Shown one piece after another: positions 1-13,100 of a DNA stretch of 64,000 nt (its first letter is position 1; every line of letters starts with the position of its first letter). Source of the stretch: Acorus gramineus (taxonomy: Eukaryota > Streptophyta > Magnoliopsida > Acorales > Acoraceae); contig JAUJYN010000012.1 in assembly GCA_030737835.1 (NCBI GenBank), positions 1,657,431 to 1,721,430 of the forward strand, in the 5' to 3' direction. The translations under genes were made by a program, and so were the position numbers. The notes below the pieces were generated by a model. That model searched no databases and was not told the origin of the DNA. It was given only the letters and a program-made list of their open reading frames with translations.

Positions 1-360
1 ACCTTGGAAGGTATTGATTCAAATGTAAAACATCAACAACACTGAAACAGTTGATTTGTTTTATTGCAAATTCATTTTTTTTCCTTCTTAACAACCCGGC
101 GCGGATTCGTTAAACTCATCAGAGATTCATCCATGACACATGAAGGACAATTATTGATGATAACCAAAAAATCTAGCAGGAATTACTGAAGAAAACCAAA
201 AACCGATATCTGATAGGAGATTAAGCAATCTTTGCAACTGCCAAAAAAATTGACCAGACCCTTTCTCAGAGATGAAAGATCTCTCGGTCTCAATAAGAAA
301 AGCAGCAAAACAAGATGGCAAATATGAGAAGCAGAACCTTTGGAAACAAAAAACAATCAA
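1..360. other. 3' flank of the PDH E1 beta gene
   Basis: This stretch lies beyond the stop codon of the minus-strand pyruvate dehydrogenase E1 beta gene and should hold its 3' UTR and polyadenylation region. It is AT-rich. Short open frames are present on both strands but show no family resemblance. No RNA gene or repeat was recognised. Confidence 0.4.
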
Positions 361-3300
361 CTATGCGTTTGCGGCCTTTGCAACTGATCGGTAGCATGTC
401 CTCTTTGCAGCCCGAACGATATCCTCAACCTGCATACGAAGCAAGAATAATTAGAATGAGACAACTCCATCTCCTTCTAAGGAATTGTGTAAACTGAAGT
501 CAAGTTCTGTTTGTACTGAAGAAATGCTACATCTAAACCTGAATCTAACCCCTTTTTTTCAAAACCTCAAGACATGACTCTTCTTTTGATCCATATTAGT
601 TTGAAATCTGTACCTGATCAACACTCGTAGATCAAGTTGCATGATTTTAAGTTTTTAAACCTCGATGAATCAGATGATATTATTCATATGGACCTCCGAC
701 AAAGGTTTCTTTCAAGCATATAGATTTTCATCACCAGAAGGGCCAGGGATAAGATTTCTAAAATGAGTAGAATTTGCTTTGTTATTACTTCTTTCTTCAT
801 TCTTTTGTGTGCATTTGGTAAATTTAAGTTGTCCTCCAAAGAAAAAGATAAGCAAGTTTCCAAAAATACAAAATGATAAAATGAGAACATAATTAAAAGA
901 AACGTGCAACACAATTAAGCCCCATTCACCTGTGGGACGGCCAATCTCTCAAGGTTTGCTGCATAAGGCATCGGAACATCAGCTCCAGCAATCCTCTCTA
1001 CAGGAGCATCAAGATACCCAAAGCTCTCCTCGACAATAGATGCACTACAAATATAAAAAAATCCACTAGTTGTTAATGTGTGACCACACCACGTCTACAT
1101 AAGAAGTTCAAGAAATTTAGGACGAGGAGCAAACCAGATTTCAGCACCAACGCCATGCTGTGGGAAGCCTTCCTCAACTGTCACTAGTCGATTGGTTTTC
1201 CTAACAGATGCATTGATAGCAGCTCGGTCAAGAGGCCTAATTGATCGGAGATTGATGACCTATATTGGAAATCATGATTGGGTAAAGAATTTGAATTCAG
1301 GAAACAATTGAGTATATAAATAAGAGCCAAGAATTAGTGAGGAAACTTGATAAAATTTACCTCAGCGCTGATTCCGTCCTTGGCAAGAATGTCAGCAGCC
1401 TAGAGAGAAATCAAGGAAAAAATAGAAAATCAATGAGGACAGGACTATATAATGGCATTCCTAAGACAAAATTAGATGACATTTATTCAAAACTGCATAT
1501 GATAGACCCATAAGTATCAACTTGACTAAGATGAGCAAGTTAAAAAAAACATGCTTTCATGGATATACATAAGTGCAAGTGGCAACTAAAGCAGAGCAAC
1601 TCATATGAGACAGCTGCCTTAACAGTTCATATACATTAGCATGAATGACATTAAAAATATAAAATGGGAACGTGACAACATGTGCATGAAGTGGAACCTG
1701 TTGTTCAAGATCTTCCAACATAAAATTTCCATATCCGGTTATCACCTGAACAGCCTAAATAGTGATCACAAAAACCAATCCAAAATCTACAGGCATGTCT
1801 CCCTCTAATTATTCTTTACACTACTAATTTTCTCATTCTCAATCTTCCTGCTTTTTGTCATTTGTTTATACAATAAAGTCGACAGGAAACCTCAATCTTT
1901 GCATGGTAGTCCATGAAGTAGGGACTATGGATTCAGGGTCTCCTGAGATGTATTTCTACTTCTTCCAAAAAAAAAAAGAAAAAGAGAAGATATGCACAAT
2001 TCTTCTACGTAAGACATGTCAAACATGTCTTGTTTATGCAGCTAAAAATTTCGCAGCAAGGATATTTCAATTCTAATCCAAGAACACTCAATAAACATCA
2101 AACAGAATGTGCATTTTCAGAAATACAGCTCACACCTGAAGAGCATAGCCAACCATCTTGGAATAAGCAGTGATTGTAACATCTTTTCCTTCCCGTTCAA
2201 TCTGTTAACTAATAATGTTAGACATACATACATACATGTAATAAGAAAATCTCATATAAGTACTCTCCCTAGAAATTACCTTGGCCTTTCCTATGGGAAG
2301 GCAGAAACTGGAATCAAGAACTTCTGCTGAAACAGGAAATGACTGACCATATCTAAAAAGAAAGTTCAGAAATTGGATAACAGAAATTAGCATCACACAA
2401 AAATTAGTTATAGAAGAGTAATTATCTATGCTTTTAGAGCACTTACAGAAGCTCATTTTCAAGGAAAACAACAGGATCCGGGTCCCTAATGGCAGCTTTC
2501 AGCAGGCCTCGAGCATCCTCCGATGAATATGGGGACAAGACTTTCAACCCAGGACAAGATGCGTACCAAGCTGCAAAACACTGCAAATCATATTTGAGTT
2601 AATGAAATTGTTTATTTTATCCAATAAATGCTGCCTGTAGTGCGATGCTACAACTTTAAAATATACTACTCTGCTCCTCGTCAGATCTAAAAGGATCAAT
2701 GCAAGGAAGAGATAGAAACAACTGTCAGTTTGAATGGTTTATAGAAAAGGCTTGGCAAAAAGTTTTTCACGACTTCATGCATGCACATACCAGAAAAAAA
2801 TATATTAATACCCTACATTATAGCATCATCAAACAAAAACTTAAAGTGTTTTATATGCATTAACAATACATTGGTTAGCCTCCATGCAAGTAAGGGATCA
2901 GTCTACACGTCGTATGCAATATTAAAACAGGGATCACAGAAGATGCAGAGAGATGAAAGTTTACAGATCCCTCTCCAAATTATTTAGAAAGTCCAAGAAG
3001 TAGACAAATATATTAACAATACAAAGCACATAAATCACACAAAAAGAACATAAAAATAAAAGCCTGAGGAAACAGCAGTACTTGTGAATGTTGGGCACCA
3101 ACTCCAGCAGCAGCACCGTTTGGTCCTCTGAAAACAATTGGCACGTTCATCTGACCAGCTGACATATAGTTTGATTTTGCAGCAGAGTTAATGATATGAT
3201 CGATTGCCTGCATGGAAATTGGACAGGAGTTTGAACATAGAATTTTGTATAATAGTATCATCAATGTTGTCAAATATCTTATCATCTAACTAAAAGTTTG

Positions 3301-5266
3301 GTTTACTGCTCATGCATATGGGTTAGGGGTGAATGAAATGGAATGGAAGGCATTCTTTTCTTCTTCCCTGGTTTCATATGCATACGTGTATGACACAGTG
3401 TGCATGTGTATCCGAGTTAGGGCAACCAAAGTGAAAAGAAATACGAAAGCTGAGATGGTAGAGCTGCTGAAAACTGATAAATACACCCTTATGTAGTTAC
3501 ATAATACATACAAAAATGATGTTACAACAAGACTGAAAACCAAAATTGAATTTTCAATGTGGCCTACTTTTGAATTTCTTTGTTAATTCAATTCAGACAA
3601 AATCAACACATTTTCACTTTTTTATTATTAACAAACATAGAAAAGGTGATGCTTTGACAATCATGTAAACATGACAGAAGATAGTTTAAAAGCATATTTG
3701 AATATCAATTGAAAAAAACAGCAAACTTGTAAGATATGTACTCAGTAAGATCTCTCAACAATGCATATAAAAAGGCGAAAACTCTTCCTTTCACAAAGAA
3801 AAACACAAACCTGGTTTCTATGGAAATCACCTAAGAGATAAGGATATCAGTAAATATTTTTATAAAAAAATGAACTTCATAGTAGTCAAGTAATGGAAAA
3901 AGGACTTTTGCTCTAATGACAATATCCTTATGTACTAATGTTTTAGCAGGGTTTGACCAAATCATTACTTTCCTTCTTGGGGATTATGTAACTAGTATTG
4001 ATAATTACCTGCATAGAAAAATTAAACGTCATAAACTCTATAACAGGCCGAAGACCATGATACGCTGCACCAACTCCAATTCCGGTAAAGCCAGCCTATA
4101 AAATAGTACCAATCAACATATTATAGGCATGCCCATTGTGAGGAGAATAACGAAAAAGAAAAGTTAGCAAGTCATATTTGAATATCTGAATTAAAAATTG
4201 CTCCAACCAAATTTAGAGGAGGCAAATGTAACCTCTGTAATTGGTGTATCAATAACCCTATCCGGGCCATATTTCTCCAACAAACCCTTTGAAATCTACA
4301 CAAAAAAATCCAGTTAAATGTCATTTCATTTGTAGAATGAAAAAATAAAACTTATAATCTTAAGTACCCAAGAAGCTCAGAACACTAAAAGTGAATGGGA
4401 TCGTCTCACCTTGTAAGCACCATCGTATTCACCAACCTGCAATTACACGGAGAAAAGCCTTCAATGAGAAGGGAAAAAAAAGGTGACACAAAGTCCGACC
4501 AGACCGAAGCCTCTCAAAACAAAGTAAGTAAGTTACCTCTTCACCCATCAGGAAAACTTTAGGATCTGCGGACATCTCCTCATCCAGTGCAGTGTTCAGA
4601 GCTTCTCGCACTGTTATCTGTGATGGAAAAATCAAAATTTCCACACAAACACCAAAAAAGAACAACAAAAAACACGTATTTCATCAAAATCATGAACATT
4701 GGCCGGTTGTGATATAAAATTGTGCTTATTTATGTACCCATTAAAAAACCCAAAAGCCAAAATCAATCAAAATGATTCTCTCATTTCTATTCTTGGTAGA
4801 TCTATATATCCAATTCTAAACCAATAATTCACTCATTGAACTTTCTTTCAAAGTGTTACAAAAATCGAATACAGAATCATAAATCCTTTGCAACTCTTAT
4901 AAAGAATTAGTCTACAGACATCCCAAGTCACAAAAATCTCATCACAACTATAAAATCATTATAAACAACTGTTCTATCAGAAGCAAACAAGTCCAAAAAA
5001 CAAAACCCACTATAGATCAAAAGTTTATGAACTGATTCAATCCCTTCAATTTGGGCAGGTAAACAAAGTCACCTCTTTTGCGGCAGTCGATAAACATCTC
5101 GACAAAACCCACGATTGCTTTTGCAATGAATCCCCGAATTTCTGATACAAAACCAAATCAAATCAAGAATCATAAAAAACAAATGCCATGAAAAGTGAAA
5201 TTTGAAGGTACCAACCGAAACAGGGACGCCTCCGGTTACAATTTTTCGCCTTATAATTCCCAACAT
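361..5266 (-). CDS. PDB1: Pyruvate dehydrogenase E1 component subunit beta, mitochondrial
   Basis: The E1 alpha/beta heterotetramer decarboxylates pyruvate with thiamine diphosphate and reductively acetylates the lipoyl groups of E2 in the mitochondrial matrix. Coding exons, 5' to 3' on the minus strand: 5216-5266, 5073-5141, 4537-4617, 4410-4436, 4233-4295, 4009-4095, 3082-3207, 2447-2580, 2280-2352, 2136-2201, 1361-1399, 1135-1259, 930-1044, 361-429. They join in frame to 375 codons (374 aa), the normal length for plant PDH-E1 beta. Residues 1-40 are a basic, Ser-rich presequence ending in LSTAAKE. The pyrimidine-binding domain begins at [15 protein letters not shown] (41) and includes [11 protein letters not shown] and [13 protein letters not shown]. 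The C-terminal transketolase domain shows [16 protein letters not shown] and APVERIAG. The start was chosen as the only Met before the presequence. A CT/GA-rich tract lies upstream. All introns look like GT-AG. The symbol follows the plant naming of the family. Confidence 0.95.
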
Positions 5267-5486
5267 CTTTGGACCTATTATTACAAAAAAAAAAAAACAT
5301 CACAAAACACTACACGGAATGGAAGGAACGTATGAAAACTTCAAATTTTCGACAAAAAAAAATTAAAAAAATTGAGAAAAAAAAAAACCAGGATGAGATT
5401 AAACGAAACGTAGATGGTTCATATGAAGATTGATGGAGTTTTTTTTATATCATACCAATTGGGTTTTCGATGAAGAGATCGATTTC

Positions 5487-5517
<31 letters not shown>
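5487..5517. repeat. (GA)n microsatellite in the PDH E1 beta leader
   Basis: A run of about 12 AG dinucleotides with one interruption lies about 220 bp upstream of the E1 beta start codon. On the gene's strand it reads as a CT tract, a common feature of plant 5' UTRs and core promoters. Similar GA/CT tracts lie near the starts of the succinyltransferase gene (16936-16949) and the MGCG gene (about 22713-22730). Confidence 0.7.
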
Positions 5518-5572
5518 TTTGGGAATTTTTTATAAAATAAGGGGCGTAAATAAAAAAAAGAAAGAAATTATA

Positions 5573-6041
5573 GGGTAAAAAGGGTTTGGACCCTAAAGTT
5601 TTCTAAACCTACAGAAACACCCCTTATAGTTCAAAAATATGCAATTACACCCCCTTGTAATTTAATTTTCTATTAAGAAGATATAAAAGTACGATTTTAC
5701 CATTTTAATTAAATTTTTATCATGTTTTCACTTTTTTTATTGGGTTGTTTTCACTTTTTAATTAATCATTATGTGATTTAATTTTCACAAAAAATGCATC
5801 TTGATGTATTTGAAGAATTAATTATTGCACAAGTTAATATTCATAAAACATATCTAGAATTAATTAATTGATTTTTTCTATGGATATTTAGATAGTTAAG
5901 AGTAAAACAGTAATTTTAAATTATTTTTGTCACATCTTAACGAAAAGAAATAATGATAGGGGGTGTGTGTGCATGTTTTAAAACTTTAGAAAGTATTTCT
6001 GTAGGTTTTAAAAACTTCAAGGGTCTAAATGCATTTTATCC
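5573..6041. mobile_element. Mutator-type miniature element (MITE), 469 bp
   Basis: The ends are inverted repeats of about 50 bp: the left reads GGGTAAAAAGGGTTTGGACC and continues, and the complement of the right reads GGATAAAATGCATTTAGACC and continues, both running into a shared CCTACAGAAA block. The flanks are a near-perfect 9-bp target duplication, GAAATTATA at 5564-5572 and AAAATTATA at 6042-6050 (8 of 9). A 9-bp duplication with long terminal inverted repeats points to the Mutator (MULE) superfamily. There is no coding content, so the element is non-autonomous. Confidence 0.75.
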
Positions 6042-6141
6042 AAAATTATAATATGAAAAAAAAAATTCGGGACGCCACGTTGACAAATGAAGTTGAAATG
6101 TCTGATTTGCCCTTTCATGTTTCTAGATGCCATCAATAATT

Positions 6142-7007
6142 GGGTTTTGTTAACAAATATCCTTATATTTATTGTTAACTTTTTAGACAACCCATCAAAT
6201 TTAATTATGATATAAATCAATAAATTAAAATATTTTTTAAAATACCAATAATACCCCTAATAAATTTATCACATTTTTTTCTTCTTCACTCCCGTACCCA
6301 ATTTTTTCCTTCCCACCTGATTCCTCATTGCACTTCTTTTTATTTCTTAATCAACAACTTTTTAAATATGTTTTCTATAACTTATGTTTTATTAATATGT
6401 TTCTCAATGCACAATCTCAAATATCAACCCATTGTAATGAATGACAGAAAAATTAAAGTTCAGCATTTTCTCTATTAATAAAATTACAAAACACATCTCT
6501 TTTTTCATTTATCACAAATCCGCTTACAGAGATTTGATGTACAACACCGATTGAAAACATGCAAGGCATTTTATTCATTATATATTGAAATAAATTCAAA
6601 TGATAAAAAAAAAATGGAGGTACATATAAAATATTTAAAACAAAAGATTAAATCAAATAAAGAATGAACATAAAGTACTTTATATACCACACAAAAAAAT
6701 ATCTTCACATAGGTAACACTACAACAAATATCACAAGTTCACAACCATATGAGATATGAGATAAGAACAAAAATCAAAGGATATGTACATTTCTTAATGA
6801 AATTTTTGGGGGAAAGAAGGGGGAGTGAAAATAAAAAAATTGGGAATGGGGAAAGAAGAAAAAAGGCAGGCTGGTGAATTATTAAGGGTCTTGGTGGTAT
6901 TTTAAAAAATCATTCAATTTATTGATTAATATCCTGTTGGGTTGTCTAAAAAGTTAGCAATAAATTTGGATTAACAAGTGCCCTAAGGGGACTCTTTCAC
7001 AAAACCC
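6142..7007. mobile_element. Mutator-type miniature element, 866 bp
   Basis: The left end starts GGGTTTTGTTAACAAATATC and runs into CTAACTTTTTAGACAACCCA-like sequence. The right end is its complement with small indels. The 9-bp flanks are TCAATAATT (6133-6141) and TTAATAATT (7008-7016), 8 of 9 identical. The interior is AT-rich and non-coding. The right-hand duplication overlaps the left-hand duplication of the next element. Confidence 0.72.
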
Positions 7008-7019
7008 TTAATAATTATA

Positions 7020-7812
7020 GGAAAATGACCAAAAAAATATCCTAAAAGTTAAAAATACCCAAATCAGAACTTTTTAAAGTTATACCTAAAAAAGTCTCAT
7101 TTCACAATTTTTGAATCACAAAAGACTAATTTACCCTTATGTAATTAAATTTTTAACATCCCTTATTAGGTTATTTCATACCAAAAAATTATTTTTTTCT
7201 ACAAAACAACAATCTCTCTCTATCTATCTGACTCAAATCAATTCCCTTAGAGATTTTGTTATTATATATCATATTGTATGTTTCTTATATATATCTTACC
7301 TAATGTTGTTTATCATTTTTTATTATGTATAATTATAATATGTAATTTAAATCTGTATTGTGCCCGATGATATTTTAGTGGTCTAAATACATCCTTATTC
7401 ACATGTTTTTTTTATTTGAATATTCACATATTTTTATGGCGTTATTAATTTATCATCAAAAACTCAAATTGGTTTACATATCCATTTTTTTTAAAAAAAA
7501 CATTTAATTATCATAAAAAAACTCATATTATATTGGCACATATCTTATAAAATCCATCTAATCACAAAAAATTTAGAGTAAAAAAAGTTCTCCATGAGAA
7601 TGTGTGAAATACATTAACAAAATTAAGAGGATGAAATATTTTAACAAAATTAAGAGGTATAGAATATGTTATGGATTTAATTACATAAGGGTAGGTTAGT
7701 CTTTTGTATTTTTAAAATTGTAAAATGAGTTTGTTTTTTAGATATAATTTTTAAAAAATAGCTGATTTAGGTATTTCTAATTTTTAAAAGATTTTTTTTT
7801 TGTCATTTTCCC
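7020..7812. mobile_element. Mutator-type miniature element, 793 bp
   Basis: The ends read GGAAAATGACCAAAAAAATA and, as the complement of the right end, GGGAAAATGACAAAAAAAAA, followed by shared AAATACC and AAAATGAG-type blocks, giving terminal repeats of roughly 100 bp. The 9-bp flanks are ATAATTATA (7011-7019) and TTAATTATA (7813-7821), 8 of 9 identical. It is non-coding and AT-rich, and lies 12 bp from the preceding element. Confidence 0.72.
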
Positions 7813-7821
7813 TTAATTATA

Positions 7822-8709
7822 TCTATCTTTAGATGGATTATGTGATGAAGAAACTAAAAATATTTGTGTTCTGGGCCGTGGGGAGAGGCCAATTTTTTTA
7901 ATATTTTAAAAAACTTTTAAAACAATGCTTTTTAAATGGGGTGTATCTACCCCTCAATTATCAGAACGTGGTATCCTTATCTAACATTCAAATGGGATTT
8001 GTGTCCATGATATTTGATAGAGAAGTGATACAGTGAAGGGGAGTTTAATAAAAGTTTGGATGTTTCATCATTTGAAACTTTTTGTTTTTGTTTTAAATAG
8101 CATTTTAAAATAGTTTTTCAAAAAACAGAAAATATGCAAATATAATTAACTTTTAAAAACAAAAATGAATATGATTTTGAAAATCAAGCATGTGTATCCA
8201 AACGCACTTAACTGACCGTTTGAAAACACGTTTGAAAAATAAAATTTTAAATAAAATAATTTAAATAGACTTTTATTGAAAAACGTTTTTTCTGCGTTTT
8301 TTAAAAAACAATATTTTCGTACAAAAAATTATAAATAACTTTTTAATTAAATCTACTTTTTAAAAAATGTATTTGATAATATTTTTCAGCTTTCTACTTA
8401 ATTAGAAGCAGAATCATTTTATTTAAGTTGTATTTAATCTATCCTATGAAAAAAAAAAAAAAAAAAAGGTATTTTGATATTCAATTTTTACTGGGAGTAC
8501 TCACGCTTCTTAAAAAAATTATAAACAACTTTTTATCATAAAAAAATTAATGTTAGGTTTAAAAAACAATGATTTAAAAGAAATGTTGTAACTTAATTTA
8601 ATCATTACGTCATTGAATCTGCTCGGTTACGTGAATACTCTGGGACATAAAATAACATAAATATAACACAAATTTCTTGTCTAGTTAGGCTATCATAAAT
8701 ACAAAAAAA
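7822..8709. other. AT-rich intergenic DNA
   Basis: This stretch has no convincing gene. It contains A/T homopolymers, including a run of about 20 A at 8449-8467, and short tracts resembling ends of other elements (for example CCAAACGCACTTAACTG near 8200). No clear element boundary was found. Confidence 0.4.
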
Positions 8710-8980
8710 GATTTGTTATTTTTAAGTCCCTGCAAACCATCATATTTAATGATCAATCCCTCACTTCTTCGTATTTAGATTTTAGTCTCTAGATTTAAAT
8801 GAAAATACCTTTTTAGTTTCTGAGAGGGACTATCCATAAATTATTTAGTTTTCTTTTTAGTCCCTGAGAGGGACCTATCCATGAATTATCCTTTAAATCT
8901 GGAGACTAAAACTCAAATACGAAAAAGAAAAAGATCAATCACTAAATATGATGATTTGTGGGGACTTAAAAATAAAACCC
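8710..8980. mobile_element. Inverted-repeat MITE, about 270 bp, family unresolved
   Basis: Both ends carry an inverted repeat of about 90 bp: TTATTTTTAAGTCCCTGC on the left matches the complement of GGGGACTTAAAAATAAAA on the right, and the match runs on through CATCATATTTA and TCGTATTT to GTCTC(T/C)AGATTTAAA. In the middle, TCCCTGAGAGGGAC is present twice. No clear target duplication could be read, so the superfamily is not assigned. Confidence 0.6.
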
Positions 8981-10129
8981 AAAAATACTAACTATAGTGT
9001 ATATATATATGGGTCATAGAGAGTCAACGCAGGCCAAGAAAGTTTGGAAACGATGTTTGGTACCATCTACCTCTCTCTCTCTCTCTCTCCTCCGTCCATG
9101 TCTGCATCGGATGATAGTTACCGATAGCTTATGCTGGGTCACGTGTCGCAAGGAATTTAAAAGCTATGTTTTTTTTTAATGAAATGTTACTCTCTTTTTA
9201 ATTCACTGTTTAAAATGCAGTGTGATGAGATATATAATTTTTTAAAGAGGTTCAAATAAAATTATCGAAGTACATATATTTTTTCTAATAAATTTGATAT
9301 TATTTATAAAATAAAATACAATTTTTTTTAATGAGATATATCTTAGCGTTAATGACTTATATGGAATTGTATTTTGTACTAGCCTAAGTGAGCTCGTTTT
9401 TTCAAACGAGTTAGTATCTATCCAATTGTGTTCACACGTTTTATTTACAAGACTGATGGCGTTTCAGAAACTCCCCAAAACACTTGCTTTGGCACCGCAT
9501 TTCAAATGAGCCAAAGGTCCCTTTGGAACGAGGATGATTATATGCCTCCAGTTTCAAAGCTCGAACAACTTGAATTTATACTTTCATGTAAGCGCCTCAT
9601 TTTGTTCAGGTGCATTTAAAAATACAATTTAAAAAACAGTTTTAAATTTTATATACATTTTTTAAAATGTAATGATGATGGTTAATTTTTATTTAATCAA
9701 GCAAATCATGTTTGTTTTCTTAGAATAAACAGAGTTTTTGAAACACTTTTTTTGATGTAATGATGAAGACAGCTTTTCAATTAAATGGACCTGTTTAGTA
9801 ACCTGTTTGTCAAACGGATTGCCAAATGCACCCTTAGAGGATTTTAAAGAAAATGAAAATGACAAAAAAATATTGCAGCAAGACACGCATGGGTTAATAA
9901 GATATAAGAATATAGGCTTAGATTTTCTCATGCCATGAGTAGTATGACAAATTGAAGGATCAAAAAAACAAAACTCCCTCCATTGTTGTCATCAATTACT
10001 AGAACTGGTTTTCATAAACAAAATCAAAATAAAATTCCAAAAATTTTAGATATCACTGTTGGATTTTATTATTGCTCAGTGAAAACAGAGGCATACCGCA
10101 TCTGGCGAAGGACCCGGCCGGGAAGTCTC
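8981..10129. other. Intergenic DNA downstream of the succinyltransferase gene
   Basis: This stretch holds a CT microsatellite at about 9069-9091, several AT-rich tracts, and GAGATATA-containing sequence near 9230-9350 that resembles the dispersed repeat seen at 20.2, 21.3 and 51.9 kb. The last few hundred bases probably include the 3' UTR of the minus-strand gene ending at 10130. No gene was recognised. Confidence 0.35.
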
Positions 10130-13100
10130 TCATATATCGAGTAGGAGTCTCCGAGGGTCTTCTACCACATCCTTGATTCGACGGAGGAAAAAAACAGCCT
10201 CTCTCCCATCTATCAACCTATGATCATATGTCAGGGCAACATACATCATAGGCCTTAGGACGATCGATCCACCAACACCCACCGGACGTTGAACAATGGA
10301 GTGCATGCCTAAGATGGCCGACTGTACAAAAAACATAAATAAAATAAAATTTCACACCATCTGATGTCACGTTAATATTCGTGTAAGAATATCAAATCTT
10401 GGAATGTCGCATGAAATGTCATAAAAATGTATCATTATACACCAAACCAGCATGCTAATTTTCATGGAATGTATTCGACACATCTGAGCTATCAAATCGT
10501 GCATGCTGATATACAGTGATAAAGCAAATCATTGGTAAAGTCTGCTGCATATAATATTTTTGGAGAATTGCAGAAGCAGGAGAGAGATAAATTAGAATGG
10601 TGTTGAGGCAAACCTGTGGAGGATTGATTATCGGCATGCTAAGGAGGCTTCCGTATACGCCACCATTGGAGATGGTGAAAGTCCCTCCAGCCATCTCATC
10701 GATTGACATTGTCCCGGCAGTGGCCTTCTTTGCGAGGGTGTTAATGTCTTTCTCAATTTCGGCAAAGTTCATTTTGTCTGCATTACGAATGACTGGAACA
10801 ACGAGGCCCTGAGAACAACAAAATTATATATCTGAACATCAATATTAGTTAAATAGCGCATTGTCAAAAGAAGAGAAAAGATACACAAATCTAAGGAAAG
10901 AGATACCAATGTTCTGAACTATATGGCAGGATTGGCCAAGGATGAAATGAAGAAATGTAATTTTCGAAACAAAAATTAGGACAACATATCAAGATCTGAG
11001 CCACAAGTCTATTCAATTTATTGGTCCACCTCATAATAGAAACATCATCAATCTGAGGACAAAGATGGTAGCATGAGAACCTATAATGATCATATTGCAC
11101 TGCCCTAAAATGGCCCAATAAATTCATTTACATTTATCAGCAAAATTCATACCCCGAAGGTGGTCTTGGAAATCATGCACTAACAGACTGGAATAAAGCC
11201 AGTCTTTTGAAGTCACTATGGGAAGTCATATCCAAAACAGACACTCTACGGATTCAATGGATTCATCACAAATATTCAAAGCATTCTTATGTATGATATT
11301 TAAATAGTAATGGTTGCCAACACCAGTTTATGGTTTGACTGGTGGCTCCCCAATCATAGACTAATTGATTGGACGAAAAAGCAATTCCACCACAGATTTC
11401 CTATATCTGCTAAGGTTTCATATCTTATATTACATTTGTCAATGGTCTCTCCCTTCTCACAATTGTCCTGGAAGTGAGGAGTGACAGAATCTCATCAACA
11501 AGGTCCCTATCTATACAGACAGAGAGCAGGTTACTATCATACGGGAGACACATTCATGGAAATTGCACTGTAAAGGTGACCTGTACTTGGGATGTTATCA
11601 AAGATGGAAGTCCTGATTACTGGCATAAAATGATCTGGTTCATGTGCCATATCAAAGCAGGCTGTTTTTCTTAACAAACATGACTCAATAAACTCTGCAG
11701 CTCCGCACAAAGACTTATCTTAAGAACAGAGGTTTGATTATTCCTGATGCTATTTGCTTTCTATGTAAAACAGCCCCTATAACTACTGATCAGCTTTCTT
11801 TCAATTGTTCACACTGCTTGGATATGGGGTGTGTTGCTACTCAACTTAGGCAGTGTGAGGAAGCAGTGAAAAATTTTGTTGGATGAATCCAAATGGCTGA
11901 TATGTATATATCATGGCAAAGGGCAAATTGCTCTAGTTGCCAGGCTATCCTTCAGCACAGCTATATGGCACATTTGGGCTGAGAGAAATCTACAACTTTT
12001 CAAGCAAACCCATCAACCTAAATGAAAACTCCTCCAGCACATTCTGGCTGACGTTAAATTGATCTCCAACAGCATAAATTGCAAAGAGAACACAGGAAAA
12101 AGAAGGCAGCTCACTGTTGTGGACAGATTGGCTGTACTTCTAATCCTATAATTCAGAAAACTTTTCACCACATCTAGACACTCCCAATAAATTTTTTTAT
12201 TTAAATTGAACACCGATGGATCTAAAACACATAGCATATCTCACTATGGTGGCCTTATAAGAGAGTGGAATGGTTCCTTATTTCATGCTTTCTCTGGATT
12301 AACAGGTGATTTATCCTACTCATATAACTGAAGCTCTCAGGACTTCAACGGGCACTTACTAAGGCATCTCCAAAGTAGAGATTGAATCAGATTCCAAACG
12401 TGTGGTCCAACGGGTTTCAGCTGCTTGCAAAGTTCCATGGGCTCTCAGAACATGGATTATGAAAATCAGAGAAATAAATTCTCCAACTGACTTCCTTGAT
12501 GGTTATCATTTATCAAACAAACCTAGTGAATCCATCTTCTCGAATACTGATGATATACATAGAGATTTTGGTTCACTTCTTGCACAAGACTCATCTGCTA
12601 CATTCAAATCAGAATTGGACAGAATGTGGATATCTACTCCTGGAATTTTACTTTAAGACCTGATGCCTCTTATCAGAGTCTTTGCATCCATCGAAGGTCT
12701 TCTTTCAGACCAAAAGCATAGTATCTCATGTTACCAGTTGTACTAGTTAGAAGGAAGACCTTGAGGATGCAACTAACTAAGCTAGCAAGTCAGTTTACCT
12801 CTCAAATCCTTTTTTAAATGAAAACCTTCTGCTTAATTATGTATTCCATTTTCCAATCTTCATAATGTGCATTTATGGACAGAAAGCACATAAAATAGTA
12901 AATATTTAGCTGCCTTAAATTTATCCACTGTACATTTTCATTGAACAGTCTTATTTTTTCCATATGCCATGTCATGAACATTGTGCAGTATCCGTTAAAT
13001 ACTATGACAAGGACATAATTTCATTAATTTTTTTGGAGGATATTGTCTCCATTCTGACAGGCAGCAAAAAAGATGAGAATGTTGACAAACCTTGGGAGTG

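Noticed and set aside
1557-1745. 62-codon minus-strand frame in the PDH E1 beta gene
   Set aside because: It lies in the intron between exons 2136-2201 and 1361-1399, which join directly in frame with the expected protein sequence.
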